64,000 nt of DNA from an uncultured Flavobacteriaceae bacterium (GTDB lineage Bacteria; Bacteroidota; Bacteroidia; Flavobacteriales; Flavobacteriaceae), in NCBI GenBank assembly GCA_937944485.1, contig CALDYU010000022.1:1-64000 (forward strand), in the 5' to 3' direction. Below the pieces are notes generated by a model. It had not been told where the DNA came from. It did no database searches and was given only the letters and a program-made list of their open reading frames with translations. The number at the start of each line of letters is the position of its first letter. Within the stretch, counting starts at the first letter, position 1. Of this stretch, positions 1 to 9,464 are shown one piece after another. Made by a program: the position numbers and the translations under genes.

Positions 1-10
1 GGCAGATTTC

Positions 11-529
11 ATGTTATTAAACTATAAGAATATAATATATTTAGGTCTTGAAGATGTCTTTTTTGAGGAAAAGGAGGGTGGTCTTTTTGTGACTCTACAT
101 GTTAAGGCATTTGGGAAATATCATGGATATCCTGATGATGAGTTTGGAGTTGCTTCCAATAACGCCGACTCTTATATTCTTCCAAAGCGAAACTTAAATT
201 TTGCGGTTTCAAATAAGGAATCGCTGAGAGCTAGAAGAGTGTTATTGCCAATGCATCATATTTTAAAATCAGATTTTGATAAACTTGACCCAAGCTATAG
301 ATTTGAAGGGGAATACTTAAATTCTATTATCGATGGTAATAGAAAATTAGAAAAAGTCTACGCTAAGAGTAATGATAGAAGAGTTTTTGATAGCGAGTTT
401 TTTTACAAGGATGGTATTTATGTGAAAGTTAAAGAAGATTATGATTCTTTGAAAGACGGAGATATACAAATCATGTCTCCAGATACTCGTTGTAGGGATG
501 CACTTTTTGAAATAGTAATTCGAAATTAG
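11..529 (+). CDS. Hypothetical protein next to a sensor kinase
   Basis: A 172-residue protein that I do not recognise. It has no signal peptide or membrane segment, and it is rich in charged and aromatic residues, as expected of a soluble cytoplasmic protein. The frame is open back to the window edge, so the ATG at 11 may be internal and the true start may lie outside the window. Its stop is 5 bp before the TTG start of the histidine kinase, so the two are probably co-transcribed. The base composition is very AT-rich, like the first half of that kinase. No function is proposed. Confidence 0.6.
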   Translation: MLLNYKNIIYLGLEDVFFEEKEGGLFVTLHVKAFGKYHGYPDDEFGVASNNADSYILPKRNLNFAVSNKESLRARRVLLPMHHILKSDFDKLDPSYRFEGEYLNSIIDGNRKLEKVYAKSNDRRVFDSEFFYKDGIYVKVKEDYDSLKDGDIQIMSPDTRCRDALFEIVIRN

Positions 530-534
530 GTAAT

Positions 535-2289
535 TTGAAGCCTTTAATCTTTATAGTGTTTAGCATTATTTTATTGATTTTTTCTTACAATGAAGAAAAA
601 AATCTTAGAAGTTATTTTGATAATCTCAGAAAGCTGGAATATCAACAGGCTAAAACCAACGCTAGAAAACTGAAGAATGAGGTTTTAAAAGAAAAAATGA
701 GCCTTCTAAGTGACATCTTAATAGGTGTAGATACCATTCAAATAGATTCCGCGAAGACAATTAGTAATACAAAAGAATTGGAGAAGGCTCTAAGTTATTT
801 GATAATAGGCTATTCTAGAATAAATGGAGATTCTCATAATGGACTAGCAGCATTTAAGAATTTTACTGAAGCTTTAGAGATTGGTGACAATCTTGAAAAA
901 GAATACATAAGCAAAGCAGCATTAATTGCACTATTGGAGTTATTCAAAAAAGAAGTCTTTATAGGATCTAATCAATACCAATATTATTTGAATAGATTAA
1001 AATTGCTATCAGAAGATTCTACAGATGAAGTAATTTACGCCCTTTATGAGACTATTTTTATGTCGAAAGGGAAAAAAGATTTGAAAGAGAGCGAAGGATA
1101 TTTTAAAAGTTTTACAAGGTTAGATAAAATGGCAACAAAACTTCCTTTAAAAAATAAGCTTCTAGTAAAATACTATTATGAAAAAGCAATCTTTGGAAAA
1201 ATTAATTCAGATTATGATTTTGCAATAGAAAACTTTAAAAAGGTTCATTCTTTGTCCAAAAATATGGAGCAGTTTGAATCACTTAACTGTGTTGTAAATT
1301 GGCAAATGGCAGATACATATCTACTAGTTAAAGAATTAGATAGTGCGCTTTTTTTTATCAATAAATCAGAGAAATGCGCAAAAACCCCAAAAGATCATTT
1401 TTATGACCTTAGATTAAAATCTGAAATTCTTGCTGCTAATGAAAAGTTTGAGGATGCATATGGTAGTCTAAAGTCTAGCTTAGACATGGAGTACACACTA
1501 GAATATAAAAGCAATACCCTTGAATCCTCAATTGAAACTGTAAAGAATAAAACCGAAAAACTCCAGTCCGATAATTTGTCTTTGCAAAATCAAAGCAACA
1601 GAATGTGGTTTGCTTTAGCTACTATGTGTTTAATATTAGTTTTCGGTGGGACTACTGCTCTTTTATTACAAAAAAACACTACCAAAAAACGCTTGTTGGC
1701 CGAGCAAGAAGCGCTCCTCAAACAAGAACGGGTCGATAATCTGCTTAAAGAACAAGAGCTGGTGAGTATAGACGCTATGATTGCTGGGCAAGAAAAAGAA
1801 CGACAGCGGGTAGCCAACGAATTACATGACGATTTAGGGAGTTTAATGGCCACAATAAAGCTGCATTTTGACAACTCTAAAGTGAGTAAAAAGGACCCTG
1901 CATTAAAGAATGCCCAAAAGCTGCTGGAAGAAGCCTACCAAAAAGTACGTGGGATGGCGCACAGCAAAAACTCTGGAGTTATGAGTGACCAGGGATTACT
2001 GCCTGCTATTAAAAAAATGGCACAGGTGATAACGCAGACCAATGCGCTACAGGTAACTGTAGAAGATTATGGTATGGGCGAACGTTTGGAGAATTCCTTG
2101 GAGCTCAACTTGTTTCGTATGGTACAAGAATTGGTGGCTAACGCTATAAAACATGCTGAGGCAAGCAAAGTGAATATTCAACTCACCCAGCATGACGATA
2201 ACCTTAATATTATTGTAGAAGATAACGGCAAAGGCTTTAATCGTTCAAGAATTGAAACCGATAAAACAGGTATGTGCTGGTGTCTCTAA
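535..2289 (+). pseudogene. Sensor histidine kinase (TPR/HisKA_3 type), 3'-truncated
   Basis: This is a membrane sensor kinase of the kind that pairs with LuxR-type response regulators. It starts at TTG 535 with a hydrophobic segment (about residues 4-19), followed by a helical TPR-like sensor region to about 330. A membrane helix lies at about 356-377, then a coiled-coil linker. The HisKA_3 box ELHDDLG has the phospho-acceptor His at about 431. The ATPase N box ELVANAIKH has its Asn near 536, and the G1 box EDNGKGF is at about 562-568. The frame then ends at residue 584 with GMCWCL. The G2 box and the remaining 35 or so residues of the ATPase fold are missing, and no response regulator follows. 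The DNA after about 2275 belongs to a glycosyltransferase, so the gene is a fusion-scar remnant unless the assembly is wrong here. The kinase was probably inactivated. Confidence 0.75.
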
Positions 2290-2632
2290 ATACGGACTCG
2301 AACGTGTTTTTAAGGTCGTAGCTGATATGATGTTGCTTTTGTTTATTAGAAAGTATTTTCAACGCCCCATACACCTGTTTGGCATATTAGGTGTGCTACT
2401 TATCATAATTGGTTTTTTCATCAACATATATCTACTGATCGTGAAATTTGGTTTTGGAGAAGACATCGGAACGAGACCTTTATTAATTTTTGGCTTAATG
2501 TTCATTTTGGCGGGAATTCAATTGTTTACCATTGGCATTGTGATGGAATTACTCATTCGCACCTACTATGAATCGCAGCAAAAAAGGCCCTATCGAATTA
2601 AAAAAGTGACTGTTGGTGGCTCGTCTGCGTAA
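2252..2632 (+). pseudogene. GT2 polyprenyl-phosphate glycosyltransferase, C-terminal fragment
   Basis: From about 2270 the frame encodes the tail of a GtrB/DPM1-type family 2 glycosyltransferase. It shows the SKYGLERVFKV motif that follows the catalytic domain, then two membrane helices and the basic end KRPYRIKKV. The first five or so codons read out-of-frame kinase DNA. The whole catalytic domain of about 220 residues, including the DXD metal site, is absent. The intact enzyme would have loaded a sugar onto undecaprenyl phosphate for transfer by a GT39 or GT-C enzyme, and such a gene lies just downstream. It overlaps the next gene by 20 bp, a normal operon overlap, so the original operon probably was GT2 followed by the flippase-like protein. 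Expression as a 126-residue membrane peptide is possible but activity is not. Confidence 0.75.
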
Positions 2633-3494
2633 AATAGGGATTACCCTTTTAAAGCTTGTCATAAGTGGGTTATTACTCTATTTTATCTCTACTAAAATAG
2701 ATTTCAAAGAGGTAGCTGAAGTGCTTCAACATGCAAAACCTACTTATATTTTCTTGGGTCTATTATTTTTAGTGGCTTCAAAAATCATCGGAGCATTTCG
2801 ACTCAACCTTTATTTTCAACAACTTCCGGTTTACATAACCCAAATAAGTAATCTCAAATTATACCTATTGGGTATGTTCTACAACATGTTTTTACCGGGT
2901 GGTATTGGGGGTGATGCCTATAAGGGCTATCTGATAAAAAAGAAATTCTCACTAAAGACCAAAAAAGTAGTTTCTGTATTATTTCTCGATAGATTAAGTG
3001 GCTTAGTGCTTATATGCATCTACATTTGTTTATTAAGCCTATCTATTCGCAATAAATATGTCGCTGATTTAGGATCGTTTGCTCTCATTTCTATTCCTTT
3101 AGGTATTGGTCTGTTTTGGCTCTTCACGCAGCGATTATTTTCATATACGCTGCCTGTTTTTTGGAAGGCATTAGGCCTCTCTACTATGGTGCAATTATTA
3201 CAATTAGTCAGTGTACTATGTATCTTAAAATCATTAGAAATAACTACTAATGAAATACCATATCTTTTTGTTTTTTTGATTTCTTCTTTGGTGTCCGTAA
3301 TACCTTTAACCATTGGGGGAATTGGTAGTCGTGAGCTCACTTTCTTATATGGCGCATCATTATTAACACTCAATGAAAGTACGGCTATAGGGGTTAGTGT
3401 GCTTTTCTTTCTAATGACAGCATTAATTTCTCTTGCAGGAATCTATTATCTATTCAAACCATTAGTACTTGAAGAGGATACGTCTAAAAATTAG
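2613..3494 (+). CDS. Lysylphosphatidylglycerol synthase TM-region family protein
   Basis: A 293-residue multi-pass inner-membrane protein of the flippase-like family (UPF0104, the AglD/MprF membrane-domain family). The conserved signatures are visible: an NMFLPGGIGGDAYKG stretch near residues 90-104, LDRLSG near 126-131, and PLTIGGIGSRELTFLYG near 230-246. The family is thought to move or bind lipid-linked intermediates, and it often sits beside GtrB-like GT2 genes, as here. The start is TTG 2613 or GTG 2616, inside the end of the GT2 fragment. The stop overlaps the stop of the convergent GT39 gene within the bases TTAG. The exact substrate is unknown. Confidence 0.8.
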   Translation: MVARLRKIGITLLKLVISGLLLYFISTKIDFKEVAEVLQHAKPTYIFLGLLFLVASKIIGAFRLNLYFQQLPVYITQISNLKLYLLGMFYNMFLPGGIGGDAYKGYLIKKKFSLKTKKVVSVLFLDRLSGLVLICIYICLLSLSIRNKYVADLGSFALISIPLGIGLFWLFTQRLFSYTLPVFWKALGLSTMVQLLQLVSVLCILKSLEITTNEIPYLFVFLISSLVSVIPLTIGGIGSRELTFLYGASLLTLNESTAIGVSVLFFLMTALISLAGIYYLFKPLVLEEDTSKN

Positions 3495-5149
3495 TACAAA
3501 TGCAACAAATGTCTTTTGCGAAGTACTCTTTTGCGCGTGGCGGGGTCTAAAAATTTAACTTGCAGCCTAGTGATTCGAAATTGATGGTGCGAATATTGTC
3601 GATCCCAATCATAACCCAATTCCTGTAATTCTCGTAATTGAGCATCATCAACATAGAGCCAAATATCCCTTTGTTTTTTAAGATTTTCTAATGACGTAAT
3701 TTTTACCGGCTTTTGATTGTAAAAATCTAATGCCCACGAATGATCTTTATCTAACTTATAAATTCTATCTACAGGAACCTCTTGTAAAGCTATTGTTTCA
3801 GCCATTGACGAACCAGCTTGATACGCAAGTAAAGAAGGGTAAAAATGTAAATTCAACATTCCATTTAAAAGAAGTGAAGCGAATACCGAAAGGGTTACTA
3901 TTCGCAATAAATATGCTTCTCTCTTAATCGAAAAATAAATTATTACTGCTAAAGCCGAAAGTAATAATGCAATCGCATAGCCATTCATCAGTTCAAAAAC
4001 AGTAAAACAAATTAGTAGTGTTACGATACAGACTAAGCCGAGAATAAAATATTGAAATCCTAATATTATTTTTAAAAATTTTTGACTGGCAGTTTGTTGT
4101 AATACGTAAATGTACGCAGCGGTAAGCACTGCGAACAAGGGCATAATAATATTCAAATAATGTGGTAATTTGAACTGTGCGAAGCTTATCACCATAAAAA
4201 TAATAGTGATACCTCCTAGTGTTAAAAACTCATAATCTGATTTAAAAGCGAACTTCAAACGTATTATAGTTTTCAGCTTTTGCCAATAGGCTAAAATCCC
4301 GATAACCGTCCAAGGAAGAAAAACCCATAAAAAAGTATGAAAAAAGAAAAAATAATCGCTGCTATTCTTCCCAACACCTTCGCCACTTAAACGCTCAAAA
4401 CTCTGTTCCCAAAAAATGAAAAAGATCCCACTGCGATTATCTTTTCCCCGTATTATTTTTTCAGGATGTAGATCAAATTGGTGATAATAGGCATATAACA
4501 TCGGGACTATTACCACTGCAAAAACAAGCAATGCAATCAAAACTTTCCAACTGATAAAACGCTGCCACTTTCGCGTATACCCCGCATGGCATAAAAGCGG
4601 TATTCCAATGACTAAAAGGGCGATTTGACCTTTTGTAGAAAAGGCTAAGCCTGCACCTATAGCCCCGAAAATAATATGACGAAGCGCCTTAGTTTCGATA
4701 TAGCAGGTAAGCTGCCAGATGGCAAAAATCGTAAAACCAGTAAGAACCGCATCCGTTCTAACATCAATGGCTGCAAGCATAATTGTTTGCGTGGTCATGA
4801 AAAGTAATGCCGCTAACTTACCAACCTCCTTATTGTAAAGCAACCTCCCTAATCCGAAACAACTAAAGGCTCCTAAAAGGGTCGCTAAAATACCTGGAAT
4901 ACGATAAGCCCAATGACTGATACCAAATATTTTATACGATAATGCCGCTAACCAATAATGCATATGCGGTTTATCAAGATACTCTTCAGGCCCCTTAAAA
5001 AGGCTTAAAAAATCATTCTCTTGCACCATTCTCATGGCCATTACGGCAAACTGCGCAGAATCATTCTCAAATAATTTTACAAACATGCCAGTGATATAAA
5101 CCAGCACAATAAAACCAATTAAAAACCAGTATCGTAAGCCTGAAATCAT
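3491..5149 (-). CDS. GT39/ArnT-like glycosyltransferase
   Basis: A 552-residue integral membrane protein of the GT-C fold, PMT_2/ArnT type. These enzymes move a sugar from a polyprenyl-phosphate donor onto lipid A, a glycolipid or a protein on the periplasmic face. The N-terminal helix is followed by an acidic loop (FENDSAQFAVMA), then LDKPHMHYWLAALSY, which corresponds to the DKP-x-x-YW motif of the family. About ten further helices follow, then a soluble C-terminal tail. The start codon overlaps the stop of the PAP2 gene by 4 bp, so translation is probably coupled. The four reverse-strand genes from the MATE exporter to this one form a tight operon. The acceptor is not evident from sequence. 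Confidence 0.85.
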   Translation of the reverse strand: MISGLRYWFLIGFIVLVYITGMFVKLFENDSAQFAVMAMRMVQENDFLSLFKGPEEYLDKPHMHYWLAALSYKIFGISHWAYRIPGILATLLGAFSCFGLGRLLYNKEVGKLAALLFMTTQTIMLAAIDVRTDAVLTGFTIFAIWQLTCYIETKALRHIIFGAIGAGLAFSTKGQIALLVIGIPLLCHAGYTRKWQRFISWKVLIALLVFAVVIVPMLYAYYHQFDLHPEKIIRGKDNRSGIFFIFWEQSFERLSGEGVGKNSSDYFFFFHTFLWVFLPWTVIGILAYWQKLKTIIRLKFAFKSDYEFLTLGGITIIFMVISFAQFKLPHYLNIIMPLFAVLTAAYIYVLQQTASQKFLKIILGFQYFILGLVCIVTLLICFTVFELMNGYAIALLLSALAVIIYFSIKREAYLLRIVTLSVFASLLLNGMLNLHFYPSLLAYQAGSSMAETIALQEVPVDRIYKLDKDHSWALDFYNQKPVKITSLENLKKQRDIWLYVDDAQLRELQELGYDWDRQYSHHQFRITRLQVKFLDPATRKRVLRKRHLLHLY

Positions 5150-5715
5150 AAAGACATTTTGTGTAAGATAAAGGTATATAAGTTTACAAACAACCAGCCA
5201 AAAAATAATCCAATGAATATTCCCGTAAGGATATCAAGGGGAAAATGCACTCCAATATATATTCTGCTATATGCAATCAGAACGGCCCATAGTAATAGTA
5301 GAAGACCAATATGCTTATACTTCTGTTTAAGAATCACAGCAAAGAATACTGCAATCGCCATTGTATTCGAAGCATGTGCAGAAAAATAACTAAACTTTCC
5401 GCCGCATGAAGCTTTGACCAAGCGCATTAATTCATTGGTATTTGTGTCATAACAAGGCCTTAAACGTTGGAGCCCATTTTTAAATAAATCTGCCAAACCA
5501 TTAGTACACACAATCATCAACAAGGCCGCAGCGACTATCAGCAAAGTTCGCTTTAAACCAAATTGTTTATAAGACAACCAAATCAACACAAGATATAAGG
5601 GTATGGAAGAGAACTTGTTCGTAATAAATAACCAAAATCCATCCCAATTGGTATTTCCTAAATTATTTAGAAGTAAAAATAGGTCTCGATCGTATGTTAT
5701 AATTTGATCTAACAT
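5146..5715 (-). CDS. PAP2-family membrane phosphatase
   Basis: A 189-residue membrane phosphatase with all three acid-phosphatase motifs: K-x6-RP at K79 to P87, a PSGH-like FSAH at 111-114, and SR-x5-H-x3-D at S150, R151, H157 and D161. Five or six membrane helices surround them. Enzymes of this family dephosphorylate undecaprenyl diphosphate, phosphatidylglycerophosphate or lipid A at the outer face of the inner membrane. Being coupled to an ArnT-like transferase suggests lipid A or lipid-carrier metabolism, but the substrate cannot be decided from sequence. It lies 5 bp after the small acidic gene and overlaps the GT39 gene. Confidence 0.87.
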   Translation of the reverse strand: MLDQIITYDRDLFLLLNNLGNTNWDGFWLFITNKFSSIPLYLVLIWLSYKQFGLKRTLLIVAAALLMIVCTNGLADLFKNGLQRLRPCYDTNTNELMRLVKASCGGKFSYFSAHASNTMAIAVFFAVILKQKYKHIGLLLLLWAVLIAYSRIYIGVHFPLDILTGIFIGLFFGWLFVNLYTFILHKMSL

Positions 5716-5720
5716 GGCTC

Positions 5721-5948
5721 TTAATCTTCATAACGAGAAACCTCGCGATCATAAAAAGCGGTAGCTTCTTCTATTAATGATTGAGTTTCTGTTTCTAATT
5801 CAGCCTCATCTTCTTTTGTAAAGTCTTCTAACCATTCGACCTCATCATTTTCAAGATTGATAATAAATCGAGGGTACGTTGTATGAATAATAAAAATAGC
5901 CGTAGGATAATCGGTATTATCCCCTAATATGAATTTTGGAATCTCCAT
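5721..5948 (-). CDS. Small acidic hypothetical protein
   Basis: A 75-residue soluble protein with a strongly acidic C-terminal half (EVEWLEDFTKEDEAELETE) and an N-terminal beta-strand-like part. I recognise it only as the type of short conserved protein found in flavobacterial genomes, with no assigned function. It sits between the MATE exporter and the PAP2 gene with 5 bp gaps on both sides, which supports it as a real gene in that operon. Confidence 0.65.
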   Translation of the reverse strand: MEIPKFILGDNTDYPTAIFIIHTTYPRFIINLENDEVEWLEDFTKEDEAELETETQSLIEEATAFYDREVSRYED

Positions 5949-5953
5949 ACGCT

Positions 5954-7324
5954 TTAGTTTTGACTGATTAATTTTTTTGTTAGATAATTAAATCGAATAT
6001 ACAACATAATGGCAGATGCCGTCAGCCCACCAAGAAGTCCGATCCATATACCTGTACTTTTCAAAGCTGTTTGAAAGGCTAGGTAATATGAGATGGGAAA
6101 TCCGATGAGCCAATAGGCTATAAAAGTAATGAAAGTGGGTATTTTCACATCTTGTAATCCCCGCAAAGCACCTAAAACGACCACTTGAATACCATCTGAT
6201 ATTTGAAAAAAAGCGGCGACAAGTAGCAACTGACCTGCGAGATAAATTACCTCAGTATTGTCTGCTAGATTTAAGGTGGAATCAAGATTCACATAAAGGG
6301 TCGGAAACCAATTTCTACCCCACAAGAATAACGCAGCAAATAGTATTTCAATTAAAAAGGTTAGTACAAAAATAGACTGCGCGATGCGTCGAAGTTCCTT
6401 GAAATTTCTAAGTCCTTTTTGATTACCAACACGAATCATTGCAGCTACACCTAACCCCATACCAAACATAAACGTCATGCTACTTAAGTTTAATGCTATC
6501 TGATTAGCGGCTTGCACATTTTTACCAAGTACACCACTTAACCATATTGCAGCCGTAAAAATACCTACTTCGAAAAACATTTGTAATGCTGAGGGGAATC
6601 CTAAACTGATAATTTTGTTGATGACTTTCTTCTGTAACTTTCGAAAATTAAATCCCGTTACATAGTACCGAAATTGTTTTTTACGCTTTAATAAGTACCA
6701 GATGTACATGACCATTAAAATACGAGCCACTAAAGTACCTATTGCCGCACCGACAATTCCCATTTTAGGAAATCCGAAGGAACCGAATATTAACAAATAG
6801 TTTAAAATAATATTCACCACATTGGCCATAATGGTAGCATACATAGGGTATCTGGTCTGCGATAAACCTTCCGAAAATTGTTTGAAAGCCTGAAAAATAA
6901 TCAAGGGTATTAATGAAAAGGCTACCAAATCTAAATAAGGTATTGCCAATACAACCACTTCATCGGGTTGATTCATCAAATACATCAAGGGTTTCGCCAA
7001 TAGTATTATACTAAAGAGAGAGATTCCTAAAATGGTACAAAGAAATAATCCGTGTTTTAATGCACTTTTCCCATTTGCCTGATTACCAGCGCCATCTGCC
7101 TCTGCAACCAATGGAGTGATTGCCGTAGAGAAGCCAATTCCGAGTGACATTGCAATAAATACGAAACTATTTCCCAAAGATACCGCAGCTAGCTCAGCGG
7201 TACCCAACTGTCCAACCATAATATTATCTGCTAGTTGCACAATTGTATGCCCCAAGAGTCCCATTATAACAGGAACAGCGAGCTTAATATTGTACCTTAA
7301 CTCTTTAGAGAAGTTGTTAAACAA
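5954..7324 (-). CDS. MATE family efflux transporter
   Basis: A 456-residue, 12-helix antiporter of the NorM/DinF type. It is expected to export cationic drugs or metabolites against a Na+ or H+ gradient. The N-terminal region contains LLGHTIVQLADNIMVGQLG and the helix-1/2 pattern of the family, and the second half repeats the fold. The start is a TTG at 7324, because an in-frame stop lies 12 bp upstream and no earlier ATG exists. It is the first gene of the reverse operon that continues with the small acidic gene, PAP2 and GT39. The substrate is unknown. Confidence 0.9.
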   Translation of the reverse strand: MFNNFSKELRYNIKLAVPVIMGLLGHTIVQLADNIMVGQLGTAELAAVSLGNSFVFIAMSLGIGFSTAITPLVAEADGAGNQANGKSALKHGLFLCTILGISLFSIILLAKPLMYLMNQPDEVVVLAIPYLDLVAFSLIPLIIFQAFKQFSEGLSQTRYPMYATIMANVVNIILNYLLIFGSFGFPKMGIVGAAIGTLVARILMVMYIWYLLKRKKQFRYYVTGFNFRKLQKKVINKIISLGFPSALQMFFEVGIFTAAIWLSGVLGKNVQAANQIALNLSSMTFMFGMGLGVAAMIRVGNQKGLRNFKELRRIAQSIFVLTFLIEILFAALFLWGRNWFPTLYVNLDSTLNLADNTEVIYLAGQLLLVAAFFQISDGIQVVVLGALRGLQDVKIPTFITFIAYWLIGFPISYYLAFQTALKSTGIWIGLLGGLTASAIMLYIRFNYLTKKLISQN

Positions 7325-7407
7325 ATTGCTGTTGAATTATTGATTATTGATATGAACTCTAGAATTGGCGCATGAATATAGCACTAAAACAGGCGAACAA
7401 CGTAGCT

Positions 7408-8187
7408 TTAGCTATCAATCTCTTTTGCTTCTTCCCAAAAGACATCCATCTCAGCAAGCGTCATTGTATCTAATGATTTGTTCAAAGCTTTGGCTTTACT
7501 TTCTAAATACTGAAACCGCTTTATAAATTTCTTATTCGTACGCTCTAAAGCATTTTCTGGATTAATATTTAAAAATCTGGCATAGTTTACCATCGAAAAA
7601 AGCACATCCCCAAACTCCGCTTCCATTTTCTTCTGGTCTTGCGCTTTCACTTCGGTCTGAAATTCAGCAAGTTCTTCTTGAACTTTCGTCCAGACTTGTT
7701 CGGGCTTCTCCCAGTCAAAACCAACACCAGCAACTTTATCTTGAATACGATTAGCCTTTACTAATGCAGGTAATCCGTTAGGCACGCCTTCAAGAACACT
7801 ATTCTTACCTTCTTTTAATTTGATATTTTCCCAATTCCTTTTTACTTCTTCCTCATCTTCCACCGAAACATCTCCATAAATATGAGGGTGCCGGTGAATC
7901 AATTTTTCGCTGATGGCTTCACATACTTCGGCAATATCAAAAGCTTTAGTTTCACTGCCTATTTTGGCATAAAAAATAATATGAAGCAACAAATCGCCTA
8001 GTTCATTTTTCACATCTTCTAAATCATTCTCTAAAATGGCATCGGCAAGTTCGTAAGTCTCTTCAATCGTCAAATGACGAAGACTATCCATGGTTTGCTT
8101 CTTATCCCACGGACATTGCTCTCGTAGTTCATCCATGATTGTCAGCAAACGATCAAATGCTTGTAATTGAATTTTTCTAGAATTCAT
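7408..8187 (-). CDS. mazG: Nucleoside triphosphate pyrophosphohydrolase MazG
   Basis: A 259-residue cytoplasmic enzyme that hydrolyses NTPs and dNTPs to monophosphate and pyrophosphate, cleaning the nucleotide pool. It has two all-alpha MazG domains. The first begins with CPWDKKQT and carries the metal-binding acidic motifs EETYELADAI and ELGDLL. The second carries ELAEFQTEV and EFGDVLFSMVNYAR. Its length is normal for the two-domain form. It starts at ATG 8187 and lies 84 bp downstream of the MATE start on the same strand, so it probably has its own promoter. Confidence 0.93.
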   Translation of the reverse strand: MNSRKIQLQAFDRLLTIMDELREQCPWDKKQTMDSLRHLTIEETYELADAILENDLEDVKNELGDLLLHIIFYAKIGSETKAFDIAEVCEAISEKLIHRHPHIYGDVSVEDEEEVKRNWENIKLKEGKNSVLEGVPNGLPALVKANRIQDKVAGVGFDWEKPEQVWTKVQEELAEFQTEVKAQDQKKMEAEFGDVLFSMVNYARFLNINPENALERTNKKFIKRFQYLESKAKALNKSLDTMTLAEMDVFWEEAKEIDS

Positions 8188-8412
8188 AGCTATACTTTCA
8201 ACAAAAATACAAAGAGCATCTAGTTAAATCTGTAATGAATATTAGAATTGTATAATTACCTTATGGATATTAGTACTATTTCAAAATTTGATTTCTTATC
8301 TTTAAAAGACAGCTTAGTAAATAACAAAATTTAAGCCTTCGATTTTAAGAATGGATGGAGCATTCACCCATATCTAAAAGGCGGAATAATTTTAATCTTT
8401 AAACGATAAATT

Positions 8413-8838
8413 ATGAATCCAATATTAAGAAATAGTCTAGCTGTTATAGCTGGCTTTGCAGGTGGTAGTATCATTAATATGGGACTGGTGCAATTAGGCC
8501 ATGTGCTAATACCTATAGCTGGCATTGATGTTAATGATATGGAGGCTTTTGCTGCCATCATGCCCTCACTAGAGGCTGAACATTTTCTTTTCCCTTTCTT
8601 AGCACATGCTCTGGGTACGCTCGTCGGAGCCTTTCTAGCATATCGAATAGCGGCCACCCATAAAATGAAATTTGCTATAGCCATTGGGGTTCTTTTTTTA
8701 GCAGGAGGAATTGCCGTGAATTACATGCTACCGGGCCCAACATGGTTTACCATAGTTGATATTCTTTTTGCATATATACCGATGGCTTGGTTTGGTGGTA
8801 AAATAGCCAAACGGCTATCCACTAATAAGCAAACATAA
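8413..8838 (+). CDS. Four-helix membrane protein of unknown function
   Basis: A 141-residue protein with four predicted membrane helices at about residues 7-30, 58-77, 83-102 and 108-128, glycine- and alanine-rich packing, and a basic tail. I recognise the general type, a short conserved membrane protein common in Bacteroidota, but not a function. It stands alone between the mazG gene on the other strand and the DinB-fold gene 56 bp downstream. Confidence 0.7.
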   Translation: MNPILRNSLAVIAGFAGGSIINMGLVQLGHVLIPIAGIDVNDMEAFAAIMPSLEAEHFLFPFLAHALGTLVGAFLAYRIAATHKMKFAIAIGVLFLAGGIAVNYMLPGPTWFTIVDILFAYIPMAWFGGKIAKRLSTNKQT

Positions 8839-8894
8839 CCTAGATATATTTCTTCAGTTAACCTAGTTACGAACTTCTTATAATACCCTAAACA

Positions 8895-9464
8895 ATGAAA
8901 CTATATTCAAAAATTCAGAAAGTACTTACCCTCTTATTGTTAATGCTATCATTTTCAGTACTTGGTCAAAATGAGATTAAGGTTAAGAAAGGTTATTCGC
9001 CGAATATTGGAATTACCATTTCAATGCTTGAAGATTTGAAAGCGCGAGTCACAAGAAGTGTAACAAATTTAACCCCCGAAGAAACTGATTTTTTATTAGA
9101 TGAAAAAGCAAATAGGATAGGTGCGCTTATTCTCCATTTGGCTGCTACTGAAAAATACTATCAAGTATATACTTTCGAAAATAGAGGATATAATAAGGAA
9201 GAAGAAAAGCAATGGGATGCCGCATTGAGATTGGGTGATAACGCACGAAATACGCTTAAAGACAAACCTATTAGTTATTATTTAGAATTATGGAATGAGG
9301 TACGTAAAGAAACATTGCGTTTATTAAAGACCAAAGATGATGATTGGTTTAAAAATAAAGTAAAAGGGAGTTCGATGAATAACCATTGGGCGTGGTATCA
9401 TGTGATGGAACACCAAGCGAATCATATGGGGCAAATACGTTTAATTACGAGTAGAATTGAATAG
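8895..9464 (+). CDS. Secreted DinB-fold (DUF664-like) protein
   Basis: A 189-residue protein with a clear signal peptide (about residues 1-24, ending VLGQ) followed by a four-helix DinB/YfiT-type fold. The candidate metal ligands are the histidine in LILHLAATEKYY and the pair in HVMEHQANHMGQ, which match the three-histidine arrangement of the superfamily. Members include thiol S-transferases and many proteins of unknown function. Export to the periplasm is unusual for the superfamily as a whole but is seen in Bacteroidota. Confidence 0.78.
   Translation: MKLYSKIQKVLTLLLLMLSFSVLGQNEIKVKKGYSPNIGITISMLEDLKARVTRSVTNLTPEETDFLLDEKANRIGALILHLAATEKYYQVYTFENRGYNKEEEKQWDAALRLGDNARNTLKDKPISYYLELWNEVRKETLRLLKTKDDDWFKNKVKGSSMNNHWAWYHVMEHQANHMGQIRLITSRIE

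Noticed and set aside
1590-1874. Reverse-strand frame of 94 codons inside the kinase
   Set aside because: Lies wholly within the coding region of the HisKA part and looks like a Ser-rich antisense shadow.
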